Assembly (NCBI GenBank): GCA_020523885.1
Contig: JAJAPY010000012.1
Location: 28,145-92,144, forward strand
Direction: 5' to 3'
Length of the DNA: 64,000 nucleotides
From: Candidatus Liberimonas magnetica
Lineage (GTDB): Bacteria > Elusimicrobiota > Endomicrobiia > Endomicrobiales > JAFGIL01
The translations under genes and the position numbers were made by a program. Each line of letters begins with the position of its first letter. Within the stretch, counting starts at the first letter, position 1. The notes beneath the pieces were generated by a model, which worked only from the letters and a program-made list of their open reading frames with translations, did not search any database and was not told the origin of the DNA. Positions 22,001 to 28,400 of the stretch are shown piece after piece.

Positions 22001-22426
22001 CTTTTGTATACTACCTTAAACAAAGGAGCAGCAGTGCTGGGCGAACGGGGTGACCAGGGCCGTGCAACCCAATGGCTTGCTTATGCAGATAAGATACTTA
22101 ATAATCTAAAACCAAAGCTAGGGCAGATATCTCAAGGCAACTATAGGGATGAGGATATTCCTTATTTTTCAGCATATATGAGCCTCTATGTTAATACCGT
22201 AACAGGCAGTGATTTCCAAATTGCCGTAGACAAGGTCCTGGCCCGGACTCTTGAAAGCTTTATTGAAGAGGCTGTCCTGCCCGGCGGCGGCTGGTCCGTT
22301 ACCGAGCTTCTTATAGTATTGGATGTCTATGAACAAAGGTTACCTGAGTTTGGTGATAAGATAAAGGAAACGCTAGGTGCCGGCATCAAAGCCAACCTGT
22401 ATACCGCCATAGAAGTCGCCGGGTAG
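4004..22426 (+). CDS. Giant midasin-like AAA+/VWA multidomain membrane protein (giant A)
   Basis: 6140 residues in one uninterrupted frame. The start is ATG 4004, which gives a clean signal peptide (MKRKVIAIITIFCFVFSF...); the in-frame ATG at 3959 lies in the hairpin loop and is rejected. Order: signal peptide 1-27; head domain ~90-560 shared with giant B; hydrophobic segments ~736-790 and ~799-841; AAA-like modules 1-3 (~1043-1813); three beta-propellers (~2020-3160); AAA modules 4-6 (~3263-4179); Ala/Glu/Lys-rich linker (~4186-4369); transglutaminase-like domain (~4579-4650); VWA domain (~4816-5025) with MIDAS DFSGS; membrane segments ~5103-5146 and ~5186-5233; HELVH at 5259; a C-terminal region not recognised. 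Six AAA units followed by a charged linker and a MIDAS domain is the plan of eukaryotic midasin. The propellers and export signal are not. Function is unknown; ATP-driven remodelling at the envelope is an inference. Confidence 0.85.
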   Translation: MKRKVIAIITIFCFVFSFVIAQPLQASLERIRDINSVNEILDGFMLPASVGRITDNYSSEFGVSLGREAEVQSSEFKNQGFGSSPGLRTNNSNTVVINIQDLHCHPEVQRNISKIISIIDNKYHIKHVYIEGAYGSVDTSWLTGVKDKELNAKVLEVLMETGKLSGSEYYAALSGRNDLLFGVDDKRLHCQNVLRLNTIVSEQEQINQKIENLARDLEVLKNIYYDADNKRLDTILKKYKNGAINPKKFYKALAKYSLELDIDIRDYKNTSEFIKTFDRSFDYKKVSKELQALLGLLKQKLPYQAYQNLAVKTANFSQLQYLCLYLPKIAAKYKLDISNDYPNLKKFFDYLEISQGINSIKLISEEYKLLNEIRLRLARKKSERDIIFLIEFSRYLKDYLSYKSSSEDYDFVRENLSKFELLWKQYIGNNKLSQIKDSLGLLEDYYQVNLKRNECLLNNCMNGRVQGAGLRVQALNETAFQHKQDVSMVSKPQSFTASEQDDIVVLVTGGFHTQGISVLMKERGIPYIVITPNVTQDNAFSESVYAELLQAQTRIIKAASQRMNQPVQQGTVKGLDSLQIVVLSALGLLDKVPLLADDLMAGLYKDPKFNKNGKLDIGASNRLFGQLFKEIGDTGKTNVLVEETETGYKLSIHYADIADPDKALVKTIAYDKKCKRITGDEAVASAKLSPQEVRKALRNYVQKNKWIIPKDILTTLEDKAVNAAGLGYIGDKLKKGLSMLLAETLLLTAGTIAAKMLIHVSLLTPSPVSPIIIGAALLLGAVFSFMHSDLYREGLDRRERILLFFNRFLGGAGLSLLLFAAPLELAIPLAAGIHELWNFLALAGERYRYYEGRNLGKLVLKNMRVLSLSGPQKLYEVISGAEVLKTLGFDVKKTASGRLVIDKKDYELFNELKKSHASFNRDVLKDFPLAQSYIFSLRAQERFVKTVLEFINAYQKLPKEKKKGYEIGRDASGRANVEPLGQAILFAIKQHYGDLIGADNILKHLFHFYPFIRPSDLSNKKLLDDLFSIKPDYKNYVETAAYALATNDPVLFNLESGSDRVLMEALDRVSRDRSITVSKLWAHPFTEEGQILGQKVPRKSDNHIVLGYGELTRCIKEAGKEVETAGKEGRPPRKHVLIIKNVESMQPEVRIMLQELLNLRETTHPEFGTIRLPDNFQILFTKHEGANLQDESFYDRLIVKKVKKPAGFKPAALTAFPEQVNERNYTDYLRIDRENSAVFLVIDNTKIPLSEGQFGTLKEGLKGEDVLDAVHERSGLILDFDTIKMLYFYHQAAVTKTKILQLQGATGVGKTYTAGKHAKSQGKDFYSGSTSEGTELADFIGGFEMDASGALSFNPSTTFKERAEAENGSVIALSEFNTLIDDQERTALAWWLVQVAEAKPGDEVGDITIRLTEVPVPEGEEVKVIRISPKTQIVVDINPADYIARGIFPDVWKEYVPVITVDKFVTGNESRKESEIDKLFLYASMYLKHGWKTEAGAVKAPGISDAKLRGQISSTLAFAYLCVVASYAGGKLGAQEKKIFSARELRRLCEDVLYDISLGKDEKTAVAKAVRTHLVAGWKEPSDQKTVIEALQEMFTYNGMKIRASAIMNLFESPKKLKETRSFASADIRAEVLALVPPESLESLNKPTGFTEFVTDQMLTKGRLVHINVEPDTDLQHEIKNLESSVNGTIKTIPVTDKTDRFMLEGGLVPTPDGLGTVFGQGLLGKLREEALRDPSKQVVYILDNIHNMRPEDAVALNEISQLPANAHILMISRSPLLWSPAEQSRYPLLCYRQANEYRRQYLAEKLLNVLKVQHKVSDIVIRNLFNLLEKTYQNLKNDFAGQPFQVQISHRKFVLFLARLSTMIAETPRGVLNSALLYEYIERAFELVFLLDFEPVQRAALSRKFLRALVQYLSTSQLTEELSAQQKMQFPKGVELVQAQFEFENGKADAVSRDAAAGKIADILKANPDIGMWEYPAPAELEKGDIVRTYRAGKASGDVPDSHKRTRAQTNDGKTWATGYVFDEVRIHTLDRDGNHREKPLDYASIALKEKEDKDKFKDKYKGKRIRTIALSSDGKTMVVGADDAITGGKVLIFNINDLGEPVYKALVPIFMDIKGIALSSDGRTLMTSDNLWTNVYTLSSEGEIIKESVINDDGTVTDEEKKDTMTSLDDEIIEVSMSISGNVLAIGKYGGVTNVYQMGDDGKPVMIGKINAGTAGTNITSLSVSGDGKTIVVTTGNKQVRVFHRGDDGAIPLLPAAVIDFDEDSIKSIAVSDDGKTLVLAHYNLTGNAQVEVYTINSYAEPFAVLQGSLDVPARQITQVAMNADGSNITVSGDDGKTYDFEKSEFIIEDNEIVLKLDSKERIPRRSLSEVCEVLDTHSSVSTPLERIKKIQEALYSTKTADGIKRIAAELRKILKSRAAALSWKTADTDKLAVSDVMYGYGITKNITDFDGSLLESAALSGDGKTIIKINASKEMSICSASADNSFIRGSSLGLQSNFIDVLAVSEDGGTVVLRNRNGDSFLMINGEIRIFPGLVPLNSGAAVSQDGSTVVFNTKKGKTYVFKINYEGEEAKISNPRIIETELIADSVSLSSDGKTLVLGMADWNTRVYRLDNDRIPGLIATLSDAKSSITSVAVAGDGSTIAVGSKDKKVYVYRVGQDGTVNQSPAVALEDAANPITSVSMNRDGTALIASDGSENLCIYNLEYGENISDKPSVLKSRITAAEKIQSASITLDGSAILAISSDKKTFLIKYAPYLINNLALATNLDSEERINLERLSTTCKLLDTKADMTPEQRLRQAHSEVINAADDIKARALEEMRTVLKTSPLSNALEYRNADELQPPDIISTYKIKNTISTGRDDEMINSLAQNDKYIVGGCSDGKVRVYAKVNDKANPDPVAFCDIEDSIISTAISGDTIIIGTSNDKKECNNVYIFRIGEREGAVSLAPVSRLSIEGKITDVVSDGNTLVVAAYTDVAKAHVYSMNKDKTIHELLSSINCPDGFDSIKLYGNTLAVSKPARDNTETVYMYRVEKNSSEPVDSFVIEESVPGLAIYEDFVVVLGFKPWESGVIMQIYNRKERKITESVSIPYLPTAIERDGNTLVVGTENGYVYVYGIVDGKISPEAIQEMHVRGGVVSLAVSDDTTAVLNDKGNIYLFGKTPSYIIKDGDKMIQIETGAVISKTKLPKLCEVVKFEQHEAALPEQKPFKQLYGKKTFYFEAGQDDTLYLNFNGKRYKTRHTLIKSIEKQGEYTPVDFSALRNPYKEGRLPCTKQDFLMRTDLLAEVEDSIVQAFAEGWHVDLEGPPGGGKTSIGREMAMLFGLPRHLFQMHGERELADLIGGFKEDSQGRLILTSEPVKDANGAVIFDKKDGKPHYRQKFLECLVHGGVYIFDEGAVGEQGRELLSWLSAVGRGDTEIYLEEFPGRTIKLEVSKDFHIVITNNTLKYPLKSEIASNIQFIYVDEDDSAPVLENLFEYILGDNTSLPKDRKTALAKIAAAVYWDVKPLIGKNLGKEKKNRYLVSKREIRRIASQVRKQVQALGPDDDMYILYKSLFVVFEVMFPHPEERILAHRIIQNRLGSDLTQQFEERLKQEIKQKFGSALTWTEACAAFVTEAMFDQDEPVCYIAEHDARAQDVIAQLADKHKAERVVIDALPEHTELEILGGSLPIFGGPGSKKSMFVPGSITKYLLKQEELENQAKRDEVIVWIRNIDQWNEEIRTALYGLLEDGYIELEDEEGSVHTYYKPPWVHLVSDLSFDNTEDFNSAFFNRWIKIGLSNEKPAGFDAEGKEDKKLKSDFEMVLEKGYSLDPLERTILTNLYAGLKEMDEKPYWARQARYDLGPEIFYMLADAIIQAKEENNEWQQLLLRIEELKKRGDTKFDPRSWSGRGPPSQKEAAALWDEYLRLEKEILAQELVTILGYRFSTRLYPSLPSDFERFRDVVQNCLFPVFGTTYLTLPDPAVHVRPEGVVESIGNVPLNPGEGALAPGKLGKDSLIDYNYEARKGLSILARAKRLGRAVFLTGGPGSLKTRLTKHFADITGSFYFKFQSHKASSYSDLTFTLAQDETGAFEVEMRSFYKMLEEETRDIVIDIDEANANPAILGVLEPLLRGERRIYPAFPGAKPIDIKAKHVLLTMTANPAFFSGRSEIGRRITSRMIIANMNQPGINDEANIIGSIFYGVNLRELEPEPEIVKTAQEEAVKEEEARITIKEEVPADTGEDETITGYEGVEEGHSSVEPAVELKAEAAKGAKTKAKSKREKPQEAKRTKPAAQEQAKADETAEEVQTPLAKAVQEALTNAQAQETVANAAADKVAAKDKQFEGTSAPGKPAVGPGAKAPQRADSGEYSGSRKMGENASWTREEENPTPEQVREWQKKTEPAYGVFSPEIYPNTRYNVLNKLKVTGNKITLSGQKEPDYPGGRVSFTTAPERDLKKTHDFFDGTFPVEALSSSWQRVPSAGAGMLMLSAEAVDENGKKTAVELEFAKDSADNYYVRSPKQAVPVKATLKYRVAVRAAYFSSEIPDGTFTWKKDIPEPVVEALELIGIKQGDSYQKVVFKLTDFFRNKVSSTKDIENITGNVYLDIIKSPYSKCDQRTFAFVVTALSLGIDARMVITGPEKHAYPEIFVPFNDLGWVRLGKTGLGGGGDPMKNDLNQLAGELHSERFKNNLPVPDQLIKESERWKERQEKAMALQGIKPQIKTMPAASSSALPDKIESLSVDRQDIDRRVRYGVDGTIRGIVQVIKTNDPVSAMMLQGQSGETWFVFNRIVSAVLSKYRTTTKMVRRGIGEVDVQAVAAGKDKKIKIRRKVNKPRSVAAMNLIDFSGSQEPRKNELEYTISMIGRRFWQVGQVIPHNFLWDLTHFTNQAFKPAVALGESLTEDQNDERIKSMAKLIGKGGTNITAALYWKLQDYLASQEAKNAEVKYLVLVTDAKDEEAGIKDGKITDVPVKVGVDEKTGKDIEISLKKILEQYREQGIEIIAIGIGAGVKDIGAFTGPGVYNVRIGQGKNYDIALAIAKIAELKITGPGTLRDFGGDITGFLQLADPDTESDEPLTSLLDPILKAAARFIADKGFENATVYVNVLRNLFNAISGLWEEPVFRYGGLMVIPSLLGCLGVAPLLALGIGLVWSGPVFLFLHTFIRWLVRSSPAVKWQGWKKELAGEFFVPVPALKRTLPNTVMSFVKSQAFATIIYNAVFIILAGSRALACGMIPAGQLISLALVAAIVVHIAKDMKIIWGKQLKDSILIKLHAKFKIGFHELVHATEISVLKGQQDIDMQRDGFISRTRCGINVLGIAPVTGAEREQRLRNVQGIIDKDFVQITNETAGIPAVVFKGERLKVFRELIDAGDGSYAVLLRFEQPAGLEALSDEDLSEIGHQVIGFICNNDKFNKELMRYLPGRNSKKALKPDIVYAEGKLAGYMLPGDDFEQALRYKNTLFIEVEKDKVNAQGNISAGADIVISYDDVTRLDTDVFIKTKLGPAYRTKLRESMISREAERIIEVRLGANPEAELPIKAQEQLKKICGGQVTSALTKCAVIRTLEPVLDPDNKDFKSREAQVLSARKKMKEQIERGYTVKNMQQLELLPFLLARTLEFWPYRFYVDLSGLDGLKEGEFDTLMSKLETLSRRNPDTRVIFALPLSLESAVSSRMEQRIRAVRNFYVERLCVLGQVIPLAKEDNLYFRIVYNNLLNEEDNKKAARRLAQSGAEGFVLMPLENLQVAQVLMQEILEGLIGISRPQTPQERFMQAYRRHGLGFFDEKNKPAIKIEDPNFSELAKIVRVYFTTYHKEFIEPQEKRTLEPLKSGPYISGMLAAVQKIIENEQFSSGELYRFRLKAERYIEKIRDSNGDEQLVLFSEFMGFTRGILESLYKGKDTPNFVTERCDTAYGAILMNAVTVPGTALEEVPLLLARGDYGLAVEIVNNEIDRIDKSAAADESRLRLVEVAGMLLEYRGKGFGLDRNMRGKINEFIVRTAEDYVVQLAKEGFLEGLNQKPDGLKALLYTTLNKGAAVLGERGDQGRATQWLAYADKILNNLKPKLGQISQGNYRDEDIPYFSAYMSLYVNTVTGSDFQIAVDKVLARTLESFIEEAVLPGGGWSVTELLIVLDVYEQRLPEFGDKIKETLGAGIKANLYTAIEVAG
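4085..5690 (+). other. Head domain of giant A, homologous to that of giant B
   Basis: After the signal peptide both giants share an opening ending in GRITDNY/GKITDSY. They then share VINIQDLHC followed by NPEVQRNISKI or HPEVQRNISKI (residue 95 on here), HVYIEGAYG, a GSEYY motif, and about 350 residues later VTGGFHT (507-513 here) with GIPYIVITPN. The conserved His, Glu and terminal GGFHT layout is reminiscent of the Tiki/TraB/ChaN/EreA fold, but that assignment is tentative. The shared head suggests a common export, anchoring or recognition role. Confidence 0.6.
7100..9440 (+). other. Giant A: AAA+ modules 1 to 3
   Basis: Module 1 (~1043-1203) keeps the AAA_5 layout (LGQ...GYGELTRCIKEA, HVLIIKNVESM as Walker B-like strand, GTIRLPDNFQILFT), but its P-loop position reads ESGSDRVL (1055-1062). 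Module 2 (~1280-1465) has an intact Walker A GATGVGKT (1304-1311), DFIGGFEMD and SVIALSEFNTLI. Module 3 (~1653-1813) has no P-loop but keeps a Walker B-like VVYILDNIHN near 1738 and a sensor strand AHILMISRS. The degenerate, intact, degenerate pattern continues in modules 4-6. Confidence 0.6.
10060..13490 (+). repeat. Giant A: three WD40/YVTN-like beta-propellers with repeated helical linkers
   Basis: Blades carry a repeated strand such as IKSIAVSDDGKTLVL or ITSVAVAGDGSTIAV. About seven blades can be counted in each of three blocks: ~10060-11040, ~11335-12270 and ~12565-13490. Each block is preceded by a related helical linker (ADILKANPDIGMWEY, RKILKSRAAALSWK, RTVLKTSPLSNALEY). The first two blocks are followed by LDSKERI and LDSEERI respectively. 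A linker-plus-propeller unit has therefore been triplicated inside the gene and inserted between AAA3 and AAA4. Likely a protein-interaction platform. Confidence 0.75.
13790..16540 (+). other. Giant A: AAA+ modules 4 to 6
   Basis: Module 4 (~3263-3466): Walker A GPPGGGKT (3304-3311), ADLIGGFKED, Walker B GGVYIFDEG and sensor FHIVITNN; a typical MoxR/midasin AAA_5 domain. Module 5 (~3616-3779): P-loop replaced by a CYIAEHDARAQ stretch, but EILGGSLPIFGG, VIVWIRNIDQWNEE and WVHLVSDLS keep the fold signature. Module 6 (~4003-4179): Walker A GGPGSLKT (4024-4031), Walker B DIVIDIDEANANP and VLLTMTANP. Followed directly by the charged linker. Confidence 0.7.
17740..19075 (+). other. Giant A: transglutaminase-like domain and MIDAS-bearing VWA domain
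   Basis: The first part has Cys4593 in KCDQRTFAFV and, ~50 residues on, KHAYPEIFVPFNDLGWVRLG, the Cys...His...W layout of the transglutaminase/peptidase fold. The VWA domain has DFSGS (4823-4827) as DxSxS, GGTNIT as the Thr position and LVLVTDAKDEE as the Asp position, so the metal-binding MIDAS looks complete. In midasin the MIDAS binds a substrate ubiquitin-like domain; in bacteria MoxR AAA+ proteins usually pair with a separate VWA protein, while here both are in one chain. Confidence 0.7.
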
Positions 22427-22490
22427 AAATAGAGAAATAGGGGACGGCTGAGGCAAAAAAAAGGGGTTTTCAATTAACTCAATTTTTAAA
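22427..22490. other. Convergent junction between the two giant genes
   Basis: 64 bp separate the stop codons of giant A (plus) and giant B (minus). It contains an A-run and gggg/tttt runs but no hairpin with a T-tract that I would call a terminator in either direction. Transcripts from the two genes may therefore overlap at their 3' ends. Confidence 0.6.
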
Positions 22491-25400
22491 TTATGCTGCA
22501 CCGAGGACGCTTTTTACTGAGTTTATGTCCATTGTGCCGTAGTTTTTGTTTATGGATTTTCTTATTGTATAATCTGAAGTTACATCCAACAAAATCATAT
22601 CTATAACTGCTGTCATAGACCCGGATATTCCTTTTACGCGGTCATTATTCTTTTCTATTAATGAAGAATTAAAGTTGCCTCCAGAAAAGTTTGTTTTACT
22701 TATAGCATAGTCACCTTTATCTGTTTCAAGCTCCGCTGGTTTCATTTTAAACTGCTGCAGCAAGGCTTTCCCGATCATTTCTTCATGTAAAGGGTTTGTG
22801 AACTTATAGGTTCCTTTTTCATAATCCAGGCCCAATTCCTTACTCTTATTTGATAATGCCTGCAAGATCAATATTTTTTCCGCTACAGCGGTTAAGAATT
22901 CCTTCTTTAATTCCAAGTTGCCCAATTCCTGTGACTGTTCATATATTGCAGAGTCGGCTGCAAGCCCTGAAGTTTCAAGAATTCCTTCACTTAAAGCTTT
23001 AAGCTGTTCAGGCTCAAGCTTGGGCAGGTCCTTTACGCTCCAGTTATAAGCAAGCCGCCTTGCTTTTTCGGGAGTTTCTATTTTAGCTTTGCCGAAATTT
23101 AACAATATATTTAAAATCAAGACGATATTTTTCTTATCAGTGATATCTCTTGTTGCGTGTAGCAATTTTTTAGCGTCCTGGCTGTGGAATATTATGGTAT
23201 TTGCCAAAGGCAGGTATTCCATATATTGTTTTATGTTCTCTTTTTTGATGCCTTCAGGTATTTCAATATCAATAACAACATTAGCGTCGAATTTCGAATC
23301 TGCCGACAATTGGTTGAGTTTAACTATTTGCACGGGTTTTGGCGAAGCTATTCCTTCAGGCATGATTACCGAGATTATAGGATAACCTTTTAAAGCCTCC
23401 AAGAAGCTGTTTGCCTCTGTTCCCAAAACACTAAGGTCAAGCCCTACATCACAAAAACCCAGGTCAATAAGCTCCTTAACTTTTTTATAGCCTTCTCTAT
23501 TTTCTGCCTTATAATTTACATGAATTGCAACTCCGTATTTTTTAGCATTTATAAGCAAGGCTTTTATTTTATTTTCATCGATTTTCTTTTTATCCAAAGC
23601 CTGTTGAAAGATATCCCAGTCAACAAGCATCTGGCTGTTGCCGACGGAATTAAATATGTCCAGCGTTTTAATGAAACCTTTTATATCGGAGATGTCCATT
23701 TTAAGTATCTTGTTTTCCGCCATTGTCACAGACACCGCATCGTGCTTAATAAGAGTTTTTTGTATGAAATCCTTTATCTTTATTTCCGGGATATTTTCTA
23801 ATTTAGATGACGGCATTACTAACACTTTGTTTATGCCTGAATCAGACAAAGTCCATTTTATTGTACCACTGGGATCAATATGGTCAACGAGCATTGCCGG
23901 TTTAAAGGGAATTTCTAATCCTGCTTCTTCGCAAACCTTTTTAACTTTCTTCTGTGCACTTTTGGCTCCTTTTTCGTTGTCAGTACCGCATAAATGCTTT
24001 AAGAGCTGCACAGTGGCCTCTTGCAATTTGTAGCTATCGTCAAATTCGGGTATCCCGAATCCATAGTCACTTTGTTGGGATATTTTTTTAAAGTTTATGG
24101 AAAATACCAGAGTACCGTCAATGACCCCAAAACGGGTATCAACCGGCTTACCGTCAAAACTTACGTTAAACTTCGGAAGTTTATTGCTTACCTCACTGTT
24201 CGAATTCGTGAAAATAACATGTGTAAATTCACCGTCATTTTTATACTTCCGGATAGTTTCCACAAGCTTGTCCGGGCTTACTATATGGCTTATCATTTTT
24301 GAATTTACCTGGCCTGCCTTAAATAGACCCAGAACTTTGGATATAAAAGACGTTTTTTCCTTGTAGGCCGGCCCGGTTTTTTGTGGTTTTTTAAAAAGGT
24401 TCAATACCGGTGCCGGTAAACTGCGCATCTTTTGAAAGGCTTTTTCTACGGATTCTGACACGTCATGTATTTCATTTAAATGATTGAGCACAGGGGTAAT
24501 ATGTACGCTGTGAGGCTGGCGTATATAATATGCCAATAAAAGGGTATAGACAAGGCTTGTGAGCTGGTCTACCAAAACCGCTATCCCGGGGGGAGCAAAA
24601 TGGACGGCAATAAGAATAGGGATAGTAGTTATTAAAAGGTCCAGGGTGCTGAATTCAAGCCATTTTAATTTATCTCTGTGAGTAGCTGTGTCTTTTTCTA
24701 AGAGAGCTCTTGCTATAGGAAGGACAGGGATAAGGATATCGGCGATTTCTCCTAAAAGGCCTCTTATGCCTTCATCTTTCAATATCTGGGCTAAGTTCAG
24801 CTTGGGTTCCGCTTTAATTTCTTCAATGAATATCCCGCGCAAAGAAAAGTACAAATAACCAAGGAGCGTATTTGCCACCAGAACGAACAGGAAGCTTAAA
24901 GGCCCGGTAATGCCGGCTGCTGTATAGAAAATAACTACAACTACGGTATTATAAAGCGCAGACCCGAGAACCGTTACCGTAAGCTGTTTGCCGAGGTTTT
25001 GTTTGTTAGAGAGTGAATGGCTTACTATTTCTGAAATGATGGCGATGACCTCGCCTATCAGAATGCTGATGAAGGGTATATGCATCCCGAAAGGGAGCGT
25101 AAAAAAATACTTGCCCTCGAGGCTGGCAAAAACCTCTCCTATCCCGGGAGGAAGCCCGAATATTGCAATAGCTAAAGATACGGCGGTTATCACCCCGACA
25201 ATTAAAATTATTTTCTTATAGTTATCAGGTACGGCATAATTTAATTTTGCTGCTTTTTCCTCTTGCGCAGGTGCAAAGACGGAAGGAGCAGGTTTTGAAT
25301 ATTCATCGACAATGCCGTAGAGCCATTGTAAAAATATCCTGTAGGATGAAATATCCAGTGCTTCATCCAAGGAATGGGCATCTTTCGCCCATGGGCCTAT

Positions 25401-28400
25401 TAGTATTCCGTCAAAAACTTCGCCATAATGATTTCTTCTGACTGCCATGACTCCAAGCTCGGCCGTATCCTGGGCCGCATGTTCTGCATCAATAAGTACC
25501 GCCTCTTTACCGATTATTTTTTCTAATATAAGCTTTGCCATCCTTCCGATTTCAAAGTTTTTAGAACTGTCAAAGACGGCGTTCTCGGCAATAACTTTTC
25601 CTGAAAGCTCTGAAGTATAGAGACGGTTGAATTCATCCAGCTCCGGCTGATTTGTGCCGCGTAACAATATGTCAGCGGCTGCCCTGGCTGGATTACCTTC
25701 TAATGTACCGAGATTGATACTTGATTTAACTAAGCTGGTATCGCCGTACCTTGTAAGAACACCCCATTTCAACGATTCTTTTACAATAGCTGCTATCAAG
25801 CCCTGGATAGCATTATTTCCGCCGGACGAGTTGTATGCCGTTACTAAATCTTGTCCTGTTACAAAAATATCTTTATCTGTGACAGGATCTCTGCCAGTTT
25901 TTATTTTTACTGTGCTGATTTTTCTTTCTTTTAAATAAAGGTTTAGTCCTGGATCCGTATCTCTGTATTTCTGTTTTAATTCTGCATAAGCTTTTTTTAT
26001 GATTTCGTTGGCTTGGTCAGTATTTTTGGCCCTGATAACCACTGTTGCATTTTCAGGTATGGCATTTTCTGCAAAACCGCCTTTAAAAAAGACTACCTCT
26101 AGTGAAGGTATAGCCTTTACAATATCAATTAATGCATTTACAGCGTTATTCCTTCCGGCGTCTATATCGCATCCTGAATGCCCGCCTTTTCCGCCCTCTA
26201 ATCTAATTTCCAGCACAGGTGCAGCTTCATTAAGCGGGACAAAATTATCTTTTACTTCACCATTAGACGGAGTTTCTCTTGCAACTTCCAGACTAACTGA
26301 CCCTGCCAAACCTGTTGCAATACGGGTTTCAGCATTTTTACCGAAATCAACGTCATTATCAAGGTTGATGATATTTCTTGATTTAAACTGGCCCATATCT
26401 ATTTTGTCTGCGCCTTCCATCTTTTTTTCTTCATCAACGGTTAAAGCAAATTCCATACCGCAATGAGGTTTATTACCTTTAAGGAGCTTGCCTGCAACCA
26501 GTAATATTGCAGCTATACCCGCGCCATCATCAGTCCCCAGGTTTGCATCTACGCCTTTTAGCCAGAATTTTCTAGTTCCTTCCCATATCATGGTTTTTAC
26601 ACGTTTTGTCCAGTCTCTGTCCGGCGGGTTTAACACCATGTCCATATGCGCCTGAAGCAGGAGGTATTTTTCTTCACTAATAGTTGGATAAATCCTGACA
26701 AGCAAATTTCCTGTATTATCCATAGTGAAAATGCCCGGGACACTAGGGTCTTCCTGGTCGATAAGCTTGCCGCCTTCTATATATTTTAAGCCCAGTGCCG
26801 CAAAGTTTTTCCTGAGATATTCTGCCATCTTTTCTTCATGCCTGGATTCGCAGTGGATAGCTACCGTATTAAAAAAAGTGGCCCAGGAAACAACAAAATC
26901 CTTCAGTTTTTCATCTAATTTTTTCGGGTCTATCCGTTTAGCTGTAAGGAATGCATTAACGACCTCTTCAGCCTTTTGTCTTGCAACGGCAACCGGCACG
27001 CCGTTTAAGGACATCTCGTGGATTGATAGCTGGCGTAGAATTAAGGAAGCAAGTTCTGCAGGGTCTAAATCAACTATGGCGATATCCTGAATCACTATTT
27101 TCCCTGAAGCAGGATCAATCCAAACCAGGTCTTCTACAGAGTTAAGCTTATCGGTATCATGCACGATAGTAGTTTCAATTATTTTTTTATTGCCTACAGC
27201 CGTGGGTCCGCTGTTTGCCGAATAGACTATTTCCTCCTGGCTTGCATCTGTTTTGATAATAGAATTAAGTTTAATAAAAAATTGTTCTTCATTGTTCCGC
27301 GCAACGGGAAGAGGAACTGCAAAGGCCTTTCCTTTTAATTCTTGCCCGGCCTTTTGTAAGATATATTCTCTCTCACCCAAATACAAAACCTTATTTACCA
27401 GTAAGCCGCGCAGTTCTTGGAGGTACGGCAGGTTAGCTTTGTCCAGGTTTCTTAAATAACCTATCAGCTCGTCTTTTTTGCCGGTACATATAAAAGATGC
27501 TGTATTTAGCATATCAAAAAACTCACCGGCATCTATATTTGTTTTTTTTCTGAATTCTACAGCTAAGTCAGCTATCGCCAGGCTTGTTTCGGCGTCATCC
27601 AAGAGGCCGCGTTTTTCGTCTAAAAACCGTATAAGCATACTTGGATATTTGGGGTCGTTTTGCATAGCAGAAATTTTCTTTAACGAGCCGGGCAGTATTA
27701 CTTCAAGGTTATATAAGAGATAGCAGTAATCCCTGTCAAACTTATTTTCATCATACCTGTAGTTTTGTTCAAGTTCCCTGTTCTTTGATTTAAACGCAGT
27801 ATACACTTCTTCGGTTAATGCTATTATTTCATTATGTTTTTCAATGCCGGATTTTAATACCGTTTCTATCACATAGCTATTGCCTAAAGCATATAACAGG
27901 CCGGATTTACTATATATTTCAATTATTGAATCTGCAGTCAAGCTTGACTGCGGGGTTTTTTCCAGGTTATCGTGCAGTATTTGTGTTAATCCTATGGTTA
28001 ATTCAGCGGCTCTATCAGGCCTGTCTTCATAACATAGTTCAATAGCTTTCCTGACATCGCTGATACCAATGTTGTTAACATGGGCCTTTATTGCTTCTAA
28101 GGCTATTAAGCCGGCTTTATAAGACATTTCAGTTTGATAAGGCTTATAATTTTCATTACCAAAACATAGATCAATAGCTTTCCTGACATCAGCGGAGGTA
28201 ATGCCGCTAATATGGGACTTTATGGCTTCTATGGCTATCTGTCCTGCCCTGTCAGGCTCGCCTTTTAAACATAAGAAGTCAAAAGCTTTCCTGACATCGC
28301 CAGCGGAAATATCGTAAATATGGGCATTTTTCGCTTCTATGGCTATGTCAATGGCATCATGGAGCCAGCCTTTTTTAAAACACAAGTCAATAGCTTTCCT

